Shown: positions 14,990 through 23,768, numbered from the stretch's first letter. The stretch: DNA of 37,688 nt from Actinomycetes bacterium (GCA_023264975.1 JAHFUS010000041.1:1-37688); one strand, 5' to 3'. Numbers and translations: made by a program. The notes: a model not told the origin generated them from the letters alone.

Positions 14990-15555
14990 GAGGTTGCCTC
15001 GAAGCGGGTGACCGACCTAGAGGTGAGAGTGACGGGGAACTTGACGAAGAGGGCCTCCAAAGGCGAACTCCGACGGACGAGGATCTGTACCCGACGCTCG
15101 GTGGGCGGGCGCCCGTCGCTGAAGCACTCATCACCGGGAAGCTCCGACGAGGTTCCAGCCTGGCTTGTCGTCCTGACGAACTTATGGGTCTTGTCGTTCA
15201 GCGTCGTCCCGTTCGGGTGCACGTAAGCCACACAGATGCTTCGGCCCGCAACCCCGAGGGCCAGATCTCCGTCGGCATTCTGTTCAACGGCGCCCGCCAC
15301 CGCCCTGAGCCAGTCATCGAGGCCATGCGTTCCGTAGGCGAATGGCGCAGTGAACGTCGTCGGAGCCAGGGTTGCGCCGTACCGCGACGCCTCTCCCGTG
15401 GCGTTGGTGATGCTGACCTTGCGGTTGTAGCTCTGCCCGCCGCTGAACATCCCCAGCACGATGGTCATGAAGATGGGGAAGATGAGGGCGAACTCGACCA
15501 GGGCTACCCCCCGTTCACCTGAGATCCGGCTCCGATCCTCACGCTCAGTGTTCAC
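14986..15555 (-). CDS. tadE: TadE-like pseudopilin
   Basis: A 189-residue protein with a short basic N-terminus, then GERGVALVEFALIFPIFMTIVLG: the TadE-type processing and membrane segment with Glu at position +5 or so after a Gly. The C-terminal part is a small exported domain with two cysteines (SICVAY, GDECFS). TadE proteins are pseudopilins cut by the prepilin peptidase and used in Flp pilus assembly. Start GTG 15555 is taken because it is the first start giving a normal leader; the frame extends upstream without protein-like sequence. It is followed by the TadG-like gene with a 4-nt overlap and is divergent from the cpaB operon. Confidence 0.85.
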   Translation of the reverse strand: MNTEREDRSRISGERGVALVEFALIFPIFMTIVLGMFSGGQSYNRKVSITNATGEASRYGATLAPTTFTAPFAYGTHGLDDWLRAVAGAVEQNADGDLALGVAGRSICVAYVHPNGTTLNDKTHKFVRTTSQAGTSSELPGDECFSDGRPPTERRVQILVRRSSPLEALFVKFPVTLTSRSVTRFEATS

Positions 15556-15588
15556 GAGATCTCGTCCGCCATGTTCGCCCCCGCACGA

Positions 15589-15614
15589 AGAGTACTGTGA
15601 CCCAGCGCGGTCAC
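15589..15614 (-). promoter_or_regulatory. Possible tadE promoter with inverted repeat
   Basis: On the minus strand a TACTCT -10 hexamer (15589-15594) lies 33 nt before the tadE GTG. Directly upstream is GTGACC-N6-GGTCAC (15597-15614), a perfect 6-bp inverted repeat over the -35 position. It is a candidate operator in the divergent tadE/cpaB region; no clear promoter for cpaB was found in the rest of the gap (15615-15759). Confidence 0.35.
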
Positions 15615-15759
15615 TGAAAGCAATCGGCCGGGAATCGCGGGGTTGTAGGCATATCTCGGTGAAAATGCTGATGGAGGCGTGCAGGCGGTCGATACAGCGG
15701 GTACGGCCGGCGGGACCGGGGGCGTTGCCCGCCCAAGATGAGGGGATCGGGGTTCTTGC

Positions 15760-16482
15760 GTGGGTGCTAGACGGACAGCAATCGTGGTCGCAGCGGTGCT
15801 CGCGGCGGCACTCGCCGCTTTCGCGAACTTCGCCTACCTGAACTCGGTCCAGGACCGAGCCTACAAGGACGCCGAACGCCTGAAGGTGTTCGTGGTGGGC
15901 AAGGACATCCCGAAGGGGCTCCCGGGCGAGCAGAGCGTGCAAGAGGAGTTCATCAAAGCCGACGAGATACCACGGGAGTTCCGGCCCGGCACGGCCATCA
16001 CCGACTTGGCTCCCATCCGGGGCAAGGTCGCCGTGACGAACCTCTCGGCTGGGCAGGTGGTGGTGGAGGGGATGTTCGTCGACCCCAAGGTCGCCCAGAT
16101 CACCTTCGCCCAGCGGATCCCGGCCGGGCAGGTGGCCATCACCGTGTCGGTCGACCAGGTCAGGGGCGTGGCCGGCCTGTTGGTCCCCGGCGACAAAGTG
16201 AATATCCTCATCAACGACGGCGGTGCTGAACGCTTCTTGTTCCAGAACGTGAACATCATCGCCATCGGCACCAGTGCAGCACCACAGGCGGGGGAGGCGG
16301 CAGCGGCGGTGAATCCCGGAAGCGGTCTGATCACGTTCTCCGTGCCCCCCCTTGCGGCGGCGAAAATCGCCCTCGCATCCGCGAACAACATTTACCTCAC
16401 CCTCGTACCGCCCGATAACCAACCGGTACCTGTCCCTCCCGTCGAACCGGGCAACCTGTTCACGGGCGGGCCGACTCCGTAG
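15760..16482 (+). CDS. cpaB: CpaB/RcpC-like Flp pilus assembly protein
   Basis: A 240-residue protein with an N-terminal membrane segment (ARRTAIVVAAVLAAALAAFANFAYL), a SAF-like domain (VFVVGKDIPKGL... and VTNLSAGQVVVEGMFV) and an RcpC/CpaB domain (ITVSVDQVRGVAGLLVPGDKVNILIN). In monoderm Tad systems CpaB is thought to act at the outer face of the membrane around the growing pilus; no secretin partner is present, in keeping with the lack of an outer membrane. It is first in the plus-strand tad operon; the CpaE-like gene begins a few bases after its stop. The GTG at 15760 immediately precedes the membrane helix and is the natural start. Confidence 0.85.
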   Translation: MGARRTAIVVAAVLAAALAAFANFAYLNSVQDRAYKDAERLKVFVVGKDIPKGLPGEQSVQEEFIKADEIPREFRPGTAITDLAPIRGKVAVTNLSAGQVVVEGMFVDPKVAQITFAQRIPAGQVAITVSVDQVRGVAGLLVPGDKVNILINDGGAERFLFQNVNIIAIGTSAAPQAGEAAAAVNPGSGLITFSVPPLAAAKIALASANNIYLTLVPPDNQPVPVPPVEPGNLFTGGPTP

Positions 16483-16486
16483 AGGG

Positions 16487-17674
16487 ATGACTGTGGCTAC
16501 CGTCGACTCCGTGGCAGAACCCCGTTTCCAGGTTGCAGTTGTCGGCGTGGAGCCAGTCCTGGAGTCCCGCGTCACCCGCCTTCTCGGGAAGCAGGCGACC
16601 GTGGAGGCGATCACCACCCTGCGCCAACTGCGCCGGGGGCCCGAAGCCAGCCCCATGGTGGTCGTGCTCGGTGCTTCCTTCGCCGGCCCCGAGGTCCTCG
16701 AGGATGCCCTCCGTCAGGTGGCCATGCTGCCGACCACGGGGGCCGTCCTGCTCATCGACGACGACGATCCCCACATCGTGCGCCGAGCCTTTCGGGCGGG
16801 GGCGTTCGACGTTGTCACCAGCGGCGACCCGCGCGAGTTGGAGGCAGCCATCAAGGACGCCGTCGACCAGCTCTCGCTCCGCGCCGCTGTTCCGCCTGCG
16901 AGCCAGGGTGCCGACGAGCCGGGACTGGCCCGGCTCATCACCGTCTTCTCACCCAAAGGGGGGTCCGGCAAGTCGGTGATCGCCTGCAACCTGGGTGTGC
17001 TCCTGGCCCAGCGCAGCGAGGGGCCGGTGGCGCTGATCGATGCCGACCTCCAGTTCGGTGATGTGGCGGTGATGCTCAAGCTCAGCCCGCAGCACACCAT
17101 CGTCGATGCCGTGTCGGCCATGCACCGACTTGATGTGCCACTCATGCGCAGCCTCCTCGACACCCATGCGAGCGGCCTCCTGGTGCTCGCAGCCCCCAGG
17201 GAGCCTGCCTTCGGCGACCAGGTGCAGTCGAGCGACATGCACCGCATCCTGGAGCTGCTCCGCTCGTTCTGCAGCTATGTGATCGTGGACACGCCCACCC
17301 AGTTCAGCGACGTGGCGCTGCACCTGATGGAGGAGAGCGACCACCTCGTCTTGGTGGCGGGGATGGATGTGCCGAGCATCAAGAACATGAAGATCGGCCT
17401 GCAGACGCTGAAGCTGCTCGGCACGCCATCGAGCAAGCTCCGGCTCGTCTTGAACCGGGCGAACGCAAAGGTCGGCCTCGACGTGAGCGAGGTGGAGAAG
17501 ACCCTGCACCTGAAGGCGGACGCGCTACTGCCGAGTGACATCCTGGTGCCGCAGTCGGTGAACAAGGGCGTGCCGGCCGTGTTGGGTTTCCCGAAGTCGG
17601 GTTTCTCGAGGACGCTCTCGTCCTTCGCCGACGTGCTGGCGCCGGATCTTTCCAAGCGAGGACGGAAGGGGTAG
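16487..17674 (+). CDS. cpaE: CpaE/TadZ-like ATPase with pseudo-receiver domain
   Basis: Residues 1-130 form a receiver-like fold without the phosphoacceptor Asp (the strand reads MVVVLGASF), as is common in CpaE/TadZ. Residues 140-395 are a ParA/MinD-type ATPase with deviant Walker A KGGSGKS (157-163), LIDADLQFGD and VIVDTPTQFSD. TadZ/CpaE places the Tad machinery at its site on the membrane. ATG 16487 follows the cpaB stop by 4 nt; GTG 16493, two codons later and better spaced from AGAGGG (16481-16486), is an equally good start. The next gene, cpaF, starts 5 nt after the stop. Confidence 0.92.
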   Translation: MTVATVDSVAEPRFQVAVVGVEPVLESRVTRLLGKQATVEAITTLRQLRRGPEASPMVVVLGASFAGPEVLEDALRQVAMLPTTGAVLLIDDDDPHIVRRAFRAGAFDVVTSGDPRELEAAIKDAVDQLSLRAAVPPASQGADEPGLARLITVFSPKGGSGKSVIACNLGVLLAQRSEGPVALIDADLQFGDVAVMLKLSPQHTIVDAVSAMHRLDVPLMRSLLDTHASGLLVLAAPREPAFGDQVQSSDMHRILELLRSFCSYVIVDTPTQFSDVALHLMEESDHLVLVAGMDVPSIKNMKIGLQTLKLLGTPSSKLRLVLNRANAKVGLDVSEVEKTLHLKADALLPSDILVPQSVNKGVPAVLGFPKSGFSRTLSSFADVLAPDLSKRGRKG

Positions 17675-17679
17675 GGGCG

Positions 17680-19032
17680 ATGTCCCTGTACAAACGGCTT
17701 CAGGAGTCCCAGGTCGCGTCGCCGCTGCGGAGGGACTCGGTCCTCGACGAGCTCCGGCTCCGCGTCCACCACCAGCTCATCGACGCTCTCGGGCCGGTTC
17801 TGTCCGACGGGAAGATGGGAGAGCTGGAGCTGCGCCGGCGGGTGGAGGACGAGCTGCGCAACGCGCTGGCCACCGAGTCCACGCCGCTGTCGATGGCCGA
17901 TCGCGAGGCCCTCGTCAGCGACGTCACCGATGACGTGCTCGGCTACGGGCCGATCGACCGGTACCTCCAGGACCCGGCCGTGACCGAGGTCATGGTGAAC
18001 GGCCCGGACCAGGTCTACGTGGAGCGGGCGGGCAAGCTCGAGAAGGTTCCCGTCACGTTCCTCGACGAGAACCACCTCCGGCGGATCATCGACAAGATCG
18101 TCAGCCAGGTGGGGCGGCGGGTGGACGAGTCGACCCCGATGGTGGATGCGCGTCTCCCCGACGGCTCCCGGGTGAACGCAGTCCTCCACCCTCTCGCCAT
18201 CGGCGGGCCGTTCCTCACCGTCCGCAAGTTCTCCAAGGACCCGCTCACGATCGCCCAGATGATCGAGCTCGGCACGCTCGACCCCCAGGTGACGAGGTTC
18301 CTGCAGGCATGTGTACAGGGCAAGCTCAATGTCATCGTCTCCGGCGGCACGGGCACCGGGAAGACGACCCTCCTCAACGTCCTGTCCGCGTTCATCCCCG
18401 GCGACGAGCGCGTGATCACGATCGAGGACGCCAAGGAGCTGCAGCTCCGCCAGGAGCACGTCCTTCCGCTCGAGTCGAGACCTTCGAACATCGAGGGCCG
18501 GGGTGAGGTTCCCATCCGTGAACTGGTGCGCAACGCGCTGCGCATGCGCCCCGACCGCATCGTGGTGGGCGAGTGCCGGTCCGGCGAGGCGCTGGACATG
18601 CTCCAGGCCATGAACACCGGCCACGACGGCTCGCTCACCACCATCCACTCCAACAGTCCACGCGACACGCTCTCGCGCATCGAGACCATGACGCTCATGG
18701 CCGGCTTCGACCTGCCCATCCGCGCCATCCGCGAGCAGATGTCGTCGGCGCTCGACCTCATCGTGCACCTCACCCGTCTCCGGGACGGCAGCCGACGGGT
18801 CACCCATGTCACCGAGGTCATGAACATGGAGGGCGACATCATCGTCCTCCAGGACATCTTCGTGTTCGACTGGAGCAAGGGCGTCGACGAGGCCGGCCGC
18901 TTCCTGGGATCCCTCAAGCCCACGGGCATCCGGCCCAAGTTCGCCGAGAAGCTGCGCGATCTCGGTATCGAGCTCAGTGCCGGGCTGTTCACGGCCGAGG
19001 AACCCGCCCGGCCCGCTGCCCGCCACCGATGA
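17680..19032 (+). CDS. cpaF: CpaF/TadA-family secretion ATPase
   Basis: A 450-residue type II/IV secretion ATPase that powers pilus assembly from the cytoplasmic face. It has an N-terminal domain (about 1-140), then GGTGTGKTT (Walker A, 222-230), ITIEDAKELQL (Asp box), RPDRIVVGECRSGEAL (Walker B region) and GHDGSLTTIHSNS (His box). Both Arg and Glu signature residues of the CpaF/TadA branch are visible. The stop overlaps the start of the VWA-TadB gene in ATGA, so the two are translationally coupled. Confidence 0.97.
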   Translation: MSLYKRLQESQVASPLRRDSVLDELRLRVHHQLIDALGPVLSDGKMGELELRRRVEDELRNALATESTPLSMADREALVSDVTDDVLGYGPIDRYLQDPAVTEVMVNGPDQVYVERAGKLEKVPVTFLDENHLRRIIDKIVSQVGRRVDESTPMVDARLPDGSRVNAVLHPLAIGGPFLTVRKFSKDPLTIAQMIELGTLDPQVTRFLQACVQGKLNVIVSGGTGTGKTTLLNVLSAFIPGDERVITIEDAKELQLRQEHVLPLESRPSNIEGRGEVPIRELVRNALRMRPDRIVVGECRSGEALDMLQAMNTGHDGSLTTIHSNSPRDTLSRIETMTLMAGFDLPIRAIREQMSSALDLIVHLTRLRDGSRRVTHVTEVMNMEGDIIVLQDIFVFDWSKGVDEAGRFLGSLKPTGIRPKFAEKLRDLGIELSAGLFTAEEPARPAARHR

Positions 19033-20945
19033 GACGGCTGGCCGCCGTCCTCCTGGCGGCTGTCGTCGGTCTGATCGCGATCGCCCCGGCCGCCCTGGCA
19101 GCCGATTCCATCACCATACGGGAGATCGATACGACGGCGTTCCCGAAGGTGACCCTCTCGGTCCTCGTCGCCGGGCCGACGCCGGGACTCGACTCTTTCA
19201 GCCTGCGGGAGAACGGCAAGATCCTCCCCACCGGCGGCGTGCAGGTCGTTCCCATCGGCAAGACCGACACGCCGGTGGGCATCGTCCTCGTGGTCGATGT
19301 CTCCGGCTCGATGCGCCCGGGCGGCAAGCTCGAGGCAGCCAAGGCGGCCGCCATCCAGTTCGTCTCGCAGAAGGCGGCGAAGGACGAGATTGCGGTGGTG
19401 GCATTCAACAGCGTGGCCCGGGTGGTCTCCGGCTTCACCGGCGACGCCGCCGTCCTTACCAACGCCATCAACGCGCTGGCGGCCACGGGCGAGACGGCGC
19501 TGTTCGACGGCGTGCGGACGGCGGCGGCGCTGTTCGGCGACCGGGCCGATCTCCAGCCGAACATCGTGGTGCTCTCGGACGGTGCCGACACCGTGTCACA
19601 GAGCGGGCTCGACGAGGCGGTGGCATCGGTGCTCACCGCCAAGTCCTCACTGTTCGCGGTGGGGCTGCGCCGGGGCGGTGACTTCGACGCCGCCTCGCTC
19701 ACCCGGCTGGCCGAGGCGGGTGGCGGGCTGTACACCGAGACCACCGACCCAGGGTCCCTCAAGGGCCTCTACGGCAACATCCAGCGCGCCATCCAGAACC
19801 AGTTCGAGATCACCTACTCATCGGTCGCCACGGGAAGCCTGGAGGTGTCGGTGGCTGCGGGCGGGCTGATCACGAGCGGGTCGGCCAACGCCGGTTCGAT
19901 CAGCCAGGGAAGCAGCCTGAAACCCGAGGTCGTGGGCAGGTCCCGGTTCGCCGGGCCGTTGGGCAGTTCTGCAGCGCTGGTCGTCATCGCCGCCGCCGTC
20001 TTCGTCGGCGCCGCCCTGCTGGCGGTGGCCATCGTCGCCCTGACCCGCCAAGGGGTGCCGGGGCTGTCGACCAGGCTCAAGGACTACGGGCCCGAGGGTG
20101 GCGCCGCCTTCGAGGCCGTACCCGGGTCGGAGGTCGAACTGGCGCAGACGGCGCTGATGCGTCGAGCCGTGGGCGCCACCGCCCGGCTGGCCAAGGGCCG
20201 TGGCATCCTCGAGTCGCTGGAGATCAAGCTCGAGCAGGCCGATCTGCCGCTGCGGCCGGCGGAGGCCTTCTTCTTCTACGTCGTCGGCCTCCTCACCCTG
20301 GTCGTCCTCGTCGGGTTCCTCGGCGGGCCCATACCCGCCGTCCTGGTCCTCATCGTGGCCGGCCTGGCGCCCGTCGCCGTGCTCAACCTGCTGGCCAGGC
20401 GCCGCCAGGCGAGATTCACGTCGCAGCTCCCCGACATGCTCCGCCTCCTGGCCAGCGGCCTGCGGGCCGGCTTCTCTCTCCTCCAGGCGGCCGATGCGGC
20501 GGCCGAGCAGGTGGGAGGACCGATGGGTGAGGAACTGCGCCGGGTGCTCGTGGAGGCCCGCCTGGGCCGGCCGCTCGAGCTTGCTCTCGACGACTCGTCC
20601 AAGCGGGTGCGTTCGCTCGACTACGACTGGGCGGTGATGGCCATCGCCATCCAGCGCGAGGTCGGCGGCAACCTGGCCGAGCTGCTGTCCACCGTCGCCG
20701 AGACCATGGTCGCCCGGGAGCGCCTGCGCAGCGAGATCAAGGCGCTCACCGCCGAGGGCCGGATCAGCGCCATCGTGCTGGCCATCCTCCCGGTGGCCAT
20801 CGGCGGGATCGTCTACGTTCTCAATCCCGGCTACCTCGACCCCCTCCTCTACCGCACCAGCGGCCAGCTCATGCTCCTCGGCGCCCTCGTCTTCGGCATC
20901 CTCGGCTTCGTGTGGATGCGCAAGATCATCGACATCCCCGCCTGA
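19029..20945 (+). CDS. tadB: VWA domain fused to TadB (type II secretion F domain)
   Basis: A 638-residue fusion. It starts with a signal peptide (residues 1-25, MRRLAAVLLAAVVGLIAIAP then ALA), then an extracytoplasmic von Willebrand A domain (about 85-250) with an intact MIDAS DVSGSM at 90-95 and later VVLSDGADT, then a beta-rich segment. A membrane helix (about 313-340) leads to the TadB part, which has further helices and a T2SSF domain (about 464-610, QLPDMLRLLASGLRAGFSLL, GGNLAELLSTVAETMVARERL). TadB is the inner-membrane platform on which the pilus grows; the VWA would stand outside, able to bind a metal-dependent ligand or a pilus component. Ordinary TadB proteins are about 300 residues and lack this head. 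ATG 19029 overlaps the cpaF stop. Confidence 0.9.
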   Translation: MRRLAAVLLAAVVGLIAIAPAALAADSITIREIDTTAFPKVTLSVLVAGPTPGLDSFSLRENGKILPTGGVQVVPIGKTDTPVGIVLVVDVSGSMRPGGKLEAAKAAAIQFVSQKAAKDEIAVVAFNSVARVVSGFTGDAAVLTNAINALAATGETALFDGVRTAAALFGDRADLQPNIVVLSDGADTVSQSGLDEAVASVLTAKSSLFAVGLRRGGDFDAASLTRLAEAGGGLYTETTDPGSLKGLYGNIQRAIQNQFEITYSSVATGSLEVSVAAGGLITSGSANAGSISQGSSLKPEVVGRSRFAGPLGSSAALVVIAAAVFVGAALLAVAIVALTRQGVPGLSTRLKDYGPEGGAAFEAVPGSEVELAQTALMRRAVGATARLAKGRGILESLEIKLEQADLPLRPAEAFFFYVVGLLTLVVLVGFLGGPIPAVLVLIVAGLAPVAVLNLLARRRQARFTSQLPDMLRLLASGLRAGFSLLQAADAAAEQVGGPMGEELRRVLVEARLGRPLELALDDSSKRVRSLDYDWAVMAIAIQREVGGNLAELLSTVAETMVARERLRSEIKALTAEGRISAIVLAILPVAIGGIVYVLNPGYLDPLLYRTSGQLMLLGALVFGILGFVWMRKIIDIPA

Positions 20946-20946
20946 C

Positions 20947-21867
20947 ATGCTCGCCCTCGCCCTCGCCTCGGTCTTCGGGACGTGTGTCCTCGCCGCGCTC
21001 GCCGCCGGTACGCAGATCGACGCGCGCGCGGCCGCCCGTTCCTCGATCCGTCGGATCGAGGACTACGAGATCGAGTCGGTGAGGGAGGGCGAGCTGCGCC
21101 GCAACATCGGCTCCCGCCTGGGGGTGCCCGTCCTCGGTCGGGTGGTGGCGCTCGGACGGCGCTTCACGCCGGCGGGCTACACGGCCCAGGTGGCGTCCAA
21201 GCTGATCCGGGCCGGGAAGCCCCGGTCCGACGATCTCGACCGCTTCCTTGCCATGCGCATCGTCACGGTCGTCCTCGTCCCGATCTCCTTCTTCCTTGCG
21301 TTCACGGTCCTCCCGGTGAGCGGCAGGCTCCAATGGGCCATCGCCGTGTTCGCCGCATTGGTGCTCGTGCTCGGGCCGGATGCGCAGCTGAACCGAACCA
21401 TCGCCGACCGCTCCTACGCCATACAGATCCAGCTTCCCGACGTGCTCGACCTCCTCACGATCAGCGTGGAGGCGGGGCTCGGCTTCGAGCAGGCGCTCGA
21501 CAGGACCGTGAATTCCGTCCCCGGGGCGCTCTCGGAGGAGTTCGGGCGCATGCTCGGCGAGGTGCGGGCAGGGAGCAGCCGCTCCGACGCCATGAAGGCG
21601 TTCGAGGAACGTATCGGCGTTCCCGAGGTCAAGTCCTTCGTCCTGGCCATCCTCCAGGCCGACACGTTCGGAGTTTCCATCGGGCGTGTGCTGCGGTTGC
21701 AGGCGGACGAGATGCGGGTGCGCCGGCGCCTGCTCGCTCAGGAGATGGCCCAGAAGGCGCCCGTCAAGATGCTATTCCCCATGGTGTTCTGCATCTTCCC
21801 GGCCCTGTTCGTCGTCGTCCTCGGCCCGGCTGTCATAGAGGTGGTCAAGGGCCTCGGCAGGTTGTGA
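20947..21867 (+). CDS. tadC: TadC-like platform protein (type II secretion F domain)
   Basis: A 306-residue inner-membrane protein with an N-terminal helix, a soluble loop, two central helices (about 100-145) and a T2SSF domain (QLPDVLDLLTISVEAGLGFEQAL, LQADTFGVSIGRVLRLQADEMRVRRRL), ending in a C-terminal helix. TadC pairs with TadB to form the assembly platform above the CpaF motor. ATG 20947 is one base after the tadB stop, and its own stop overlaps the GTG of the following membrane protein gene in GTGA. Confidence 0.93.
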   Translation: MLALALASVFGTCVLAALAAGTQIDARAAARSSIRRIEDYEIESVREGELRRNIGSRLGVPVLGRVVALGRRFTPAGYTAQVASKLIRAGKPRSDDLDRFLAMRIVTVVLVPISFFLAFTVLPVSGRLQWAIAVFAALVLVLGPDAQLNRTIADRSYAIQIQLPDVLDLLTISVEAGLGFEQALDRTVNSVPGALSEEFGRMLGEVRAGSSRSDAMKAFEERIGVPEVKSFVLAILQADTFGVSIGRVLRLQADEMRVRRRLLAQEMAQKAPVKMLFPMVFCIFPALFVVVLGPAVIEVVKGLGRL

Positions 21868-23246
21868 GGCCGCCGCTGCGGCCGCCGTCGGCCGCAGCGG
21901 CCGTCGGGGGGGCAGCCGCGCTGTGGGGCCTCGCCATAGGTCTTCGGCCGCTCAGCGACAACTCGGCATTGACCCACCTGGCCACCGGCCGCCTCATCCT
22001 CGCCGGCGGGATACCGCGCCATGATCCGTTCTCGTTCACGGCGGGTGGCCACGCGTGGACGGTCTATTCGTGGCTGTCGTCGGCCGGGGCGGCCCTGGCC
22101 GACCGGGCGGGTGGAGGTCACGGCATCCAGGTGGTGCACGCCCTGCTCACGACCGGCCTCGCCCTACTGGCGTGGCGGCTGACCAGGCCGGCCGCCTCGC
22201 TGGCCGGGCGGATCATCGTCACCACCGTGGTCCTCGCCGTGGGCACCGGCATGTGGTCCGAGCGCCCGCTGCTCCCGGCACTCGTGCTGTTCGCTCTCGT
22301 GGTGGCGCTGGTCGAGAGCGACCGCTCTCCCCGGTTGGCGGCTGTCGGGCTGTTCTGGGTGTGGGTGAACGTCCACGGCAGCTTTCCTCTCGGCCTCGTC
22401 TACATCGGCGTGAGGCTGGCCGGACGCAGGCTCGACGGTAAGCCACCCGGGCGTCTGCCAAAGGTGCTGGCGGCCGCTGTCGTCGGGACAATGGCCGGCG
22501 CCGTCAACCCGCTCGGGCCCCGGCTCCTGGTGGTCCCCATCCGGCTGCTGGCCCGCCACGACCTGCTGGAGCGGGTCCAGGAATGGCGGCCCGCCGACTT
22601 CTCCCAGCTCCCCACCCTGAGCCTCCTCGTGGCCCTCATGGCCGCGCTGGTGCTGGCCGGCCGCCGCCGGTCGTGGGAGGACACGCTCGTTGTGGCCGTG
22701 TTCGGCGTGGCCGCCTGTGTGGCACAGCGCAACCTGGCCATGGCGTCGGTGGTGCTGGCGCCGGCTCTCGCTCGCGGTCTGACCGGGCTCGGGAGCATCA
22801 CGGGCGAGCAGCGGGGGAGGCCGACGGCGGTGGCCGGAGCGCTTCTCACCAGCGTCGCTGTGGTGTTCACGGTCGTTTCGCTTCGCCAGCCCGCGTACGA
22901 CCTCAGTGGCTACCCCGTCCGCCAGCTCGACTGGATGCAGTCGCAGGGACTGCTCGAGCGGCGGCTGGCCACCCAGGACTTCGTGGGCAATTACCTGATC
23001 GCACTCCGGGGCAGGCGGGCGAACGTCTTCTTCGACGACCGATTCGACCTCTACCCGCCCCAGGTCATCCGGGACTCGCTGGCCCTTCTGGACGGGTCCG
23101 AGGGCTGGCAACGCCGGCTCGACCGCTACCGGATCGACGTGGTGCTGTGGGAGCGGGCCAAGCCCCTGGCGGGGCTGCTGGCCCTCGACCCCGGTTGGCG
23201 GGTCGTACGGCGGGACGGCCGGTGGTTGGTCGCGGTGCGGGCGTGA
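21864..23246 (+). CDS. Multi-pass membrane protein, GT-C-like, coupled to tadC
   Basis: A 460-residue protein with about ten predicted membrane helices. Near the N-terminus DNSALTHLATGRLILAGGIP followed by RHDPFSFTAGGHAWTVYSWLS resembles the first extracytoplasmic loop of GT-C-type membrane proteins (Asp followed by a His/Gly-rich stretch and DPFSFT), and the C-terminal soluble part contains NVFFDDRFDLYP. The family is not one I can name with certainty. GT-C enzymes transfer sugars from polyprenyl-phosphate donors outside the membrane. The GTG start overlaps the tadC stop by 4 nt, so it belongs to the tad operon and pilin or TadE/TadG glycosylation is an attractive but unproven role. It ends 6 nt before the convergent first pilin gene. 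Confidence 0.6.
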   Translation: MRPPLRPPSAAAAVGGAAALWGLAIGLRPLSDNSALTHLATGRLILAGGIPRHDPFSFTAGGHAWTVYSWLSSAGAALADRAGGGHGIQVVHALLTTGLALLAWRLTRPAASLAGRIIVTTVVLAVGTGMWSERPLLPALVLFALVVALVESDRSPRLAAVGLFWVWVNVHGSFPLGLVYIGVRLAGRRLDGKPPGRLPKVLAAAVVGTMAGAVNPLGPRLLVVPIRLLARHDLLERVQEWRPADFSQLPTLSLLVALMAALVLAGRRRSWEDTLVVAVFGVAACVAQRNLAMASVVLAPALARGLTGLGSITGEQRGRPTAVAGALLTSVAVVFTVVSLRQPAYDLSGYPVRQLDWMQSQGLLERRLATQDFVGNYLIALRGRRANVFFDDRFDLYPPQVIRDSLALLDGSEGWQRRLDRYRIDVVLWERAKPLAGLLALDPGWRVVRRDGRWLVAVRA

Positions 23247-23252
23247 GCGCCC

Positions 23253-23447
23253 CTACTGGAGGGCGCTGCCCGTGCTGCTGAGGGACTTGTTGGCCCCGGA
23301 CCCGATAAGGGTGATGGCACCGATGCAGACGACGGCGATGAGGGCGAGAAGGAGGGCGTACTCCACGAGGCTGGCGCCCAGCTCGTCGTTCACCTTCGCC
23401 CGGATCGTGGCCCGGCAATAAGCCCAACAAATCGAGATTGTGCTCAT
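23253..23447 (-). CDS. flp: Flp-family pilin 1
   Basis: A 64-residue pilin with a short basic leader, the Flp processing site (LG then ASLVEYALLL, Glu at +5 and Tyr at +6 after the Gly) and one hydrophobic helix ending GSGANKSLSSTGSALQ. It is the major structural type of Tad pilus subunit. It is nearly the same as pilin 3 (23855-24049), with only a handful of differences, including Asn/Lys and Leu/Arg before the cleavage Gly, so the two are recent duplicates. Its own promoter region carries the shared inverted-repeat element at 23498-23515, with a TAGGCT -10 box at 23480-23485. Confidence 0.93.
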   Translation of the reverse strand: MSTISICWAYCRATIRAKVNDELGASLVEYALLLALIAVVCIGAITLIGSGANKSLSSTGSALQ

Positions 23448-23497
23448 CGGTTCCTGCCCCCGTTGTCCGTAGTGGTCCGAGCCTAGCGCCGAGGTGT

Positions 23498-23515
23498 ATA
23501 GGTCAAATGACCAAT
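23498..23515 (-). promoter_or_regulatory. Pilin inverted-repeat element, copy 1
   Basis: Plus strand ATAGGTCAAATGACCAAT, with arms GGTCA and TGACC around AA. On the minus strand it lies 12 nt upstream of the TAGGCT -10 box of pilin 1. Twelve of 18 positions (ATAGG, C and GACCAA) are identical in the three copies of this element. Confidence 0.6.
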
Positions 23516-23550
23516 TCCGCCATCGCAGCCACTCCTGGCACCCGGGCGAC

Positions 23551-23742
23551 CTAAGGGAATGCGCTTCCCGCCTTGCTGAGGGCTCCGTCGGTGCTGTTGC
23601 CGATGAGGGTGATGGCGACGACGCACACAACGGCGATCAGGCCCAGCAGGAGGGCGTACTCCACCAGGCTGGCGCCTCGCTCATGCCTGTTCCCTGCCGC
23701 GACCCAACTCCAGCACCTCTCCAGCAGCCCGTCCAGGTTCAT
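23551..23742 (-). CDS. flp: Flp-family pilin 2
   Basis: A 63-residue pilin with an N-terminus unlike the others (MNLDGLLERCWSWVAAGNRHE), then RG-ASLVEYALLLGLIAVVCVVAITLIG and the tail NSTDGALSKAGSAFP. The cleavage motif is intact. The ATG at 23742 has GGAG just upstream and is preferred to a TTG nine codons before it. It lacks the inverted-repeat element of its neighbours and is instead preceded by a long hairpin, so it is probably transcribed from the pilin 3 promoter at a level set by that hairpin. Confidence 0.88.
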   Translation of the reverse strand: MNLDGLLERCWSWVAAGNRHERGASLVEYALLLGLIAVVCVVAITLIGNSTDGALSKAGSAFP

Positions 23743-23768
23743 GGCTCCGTCCCGATGGTCTTCGTGCA

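Noticed and set aside
15552-15572. Tiny six-codon frame (MADEIS) whose stop overlaps the tadE GTG
   Set aside because: Too short and without a ribosome site to claim a leader peptide; probably chance.
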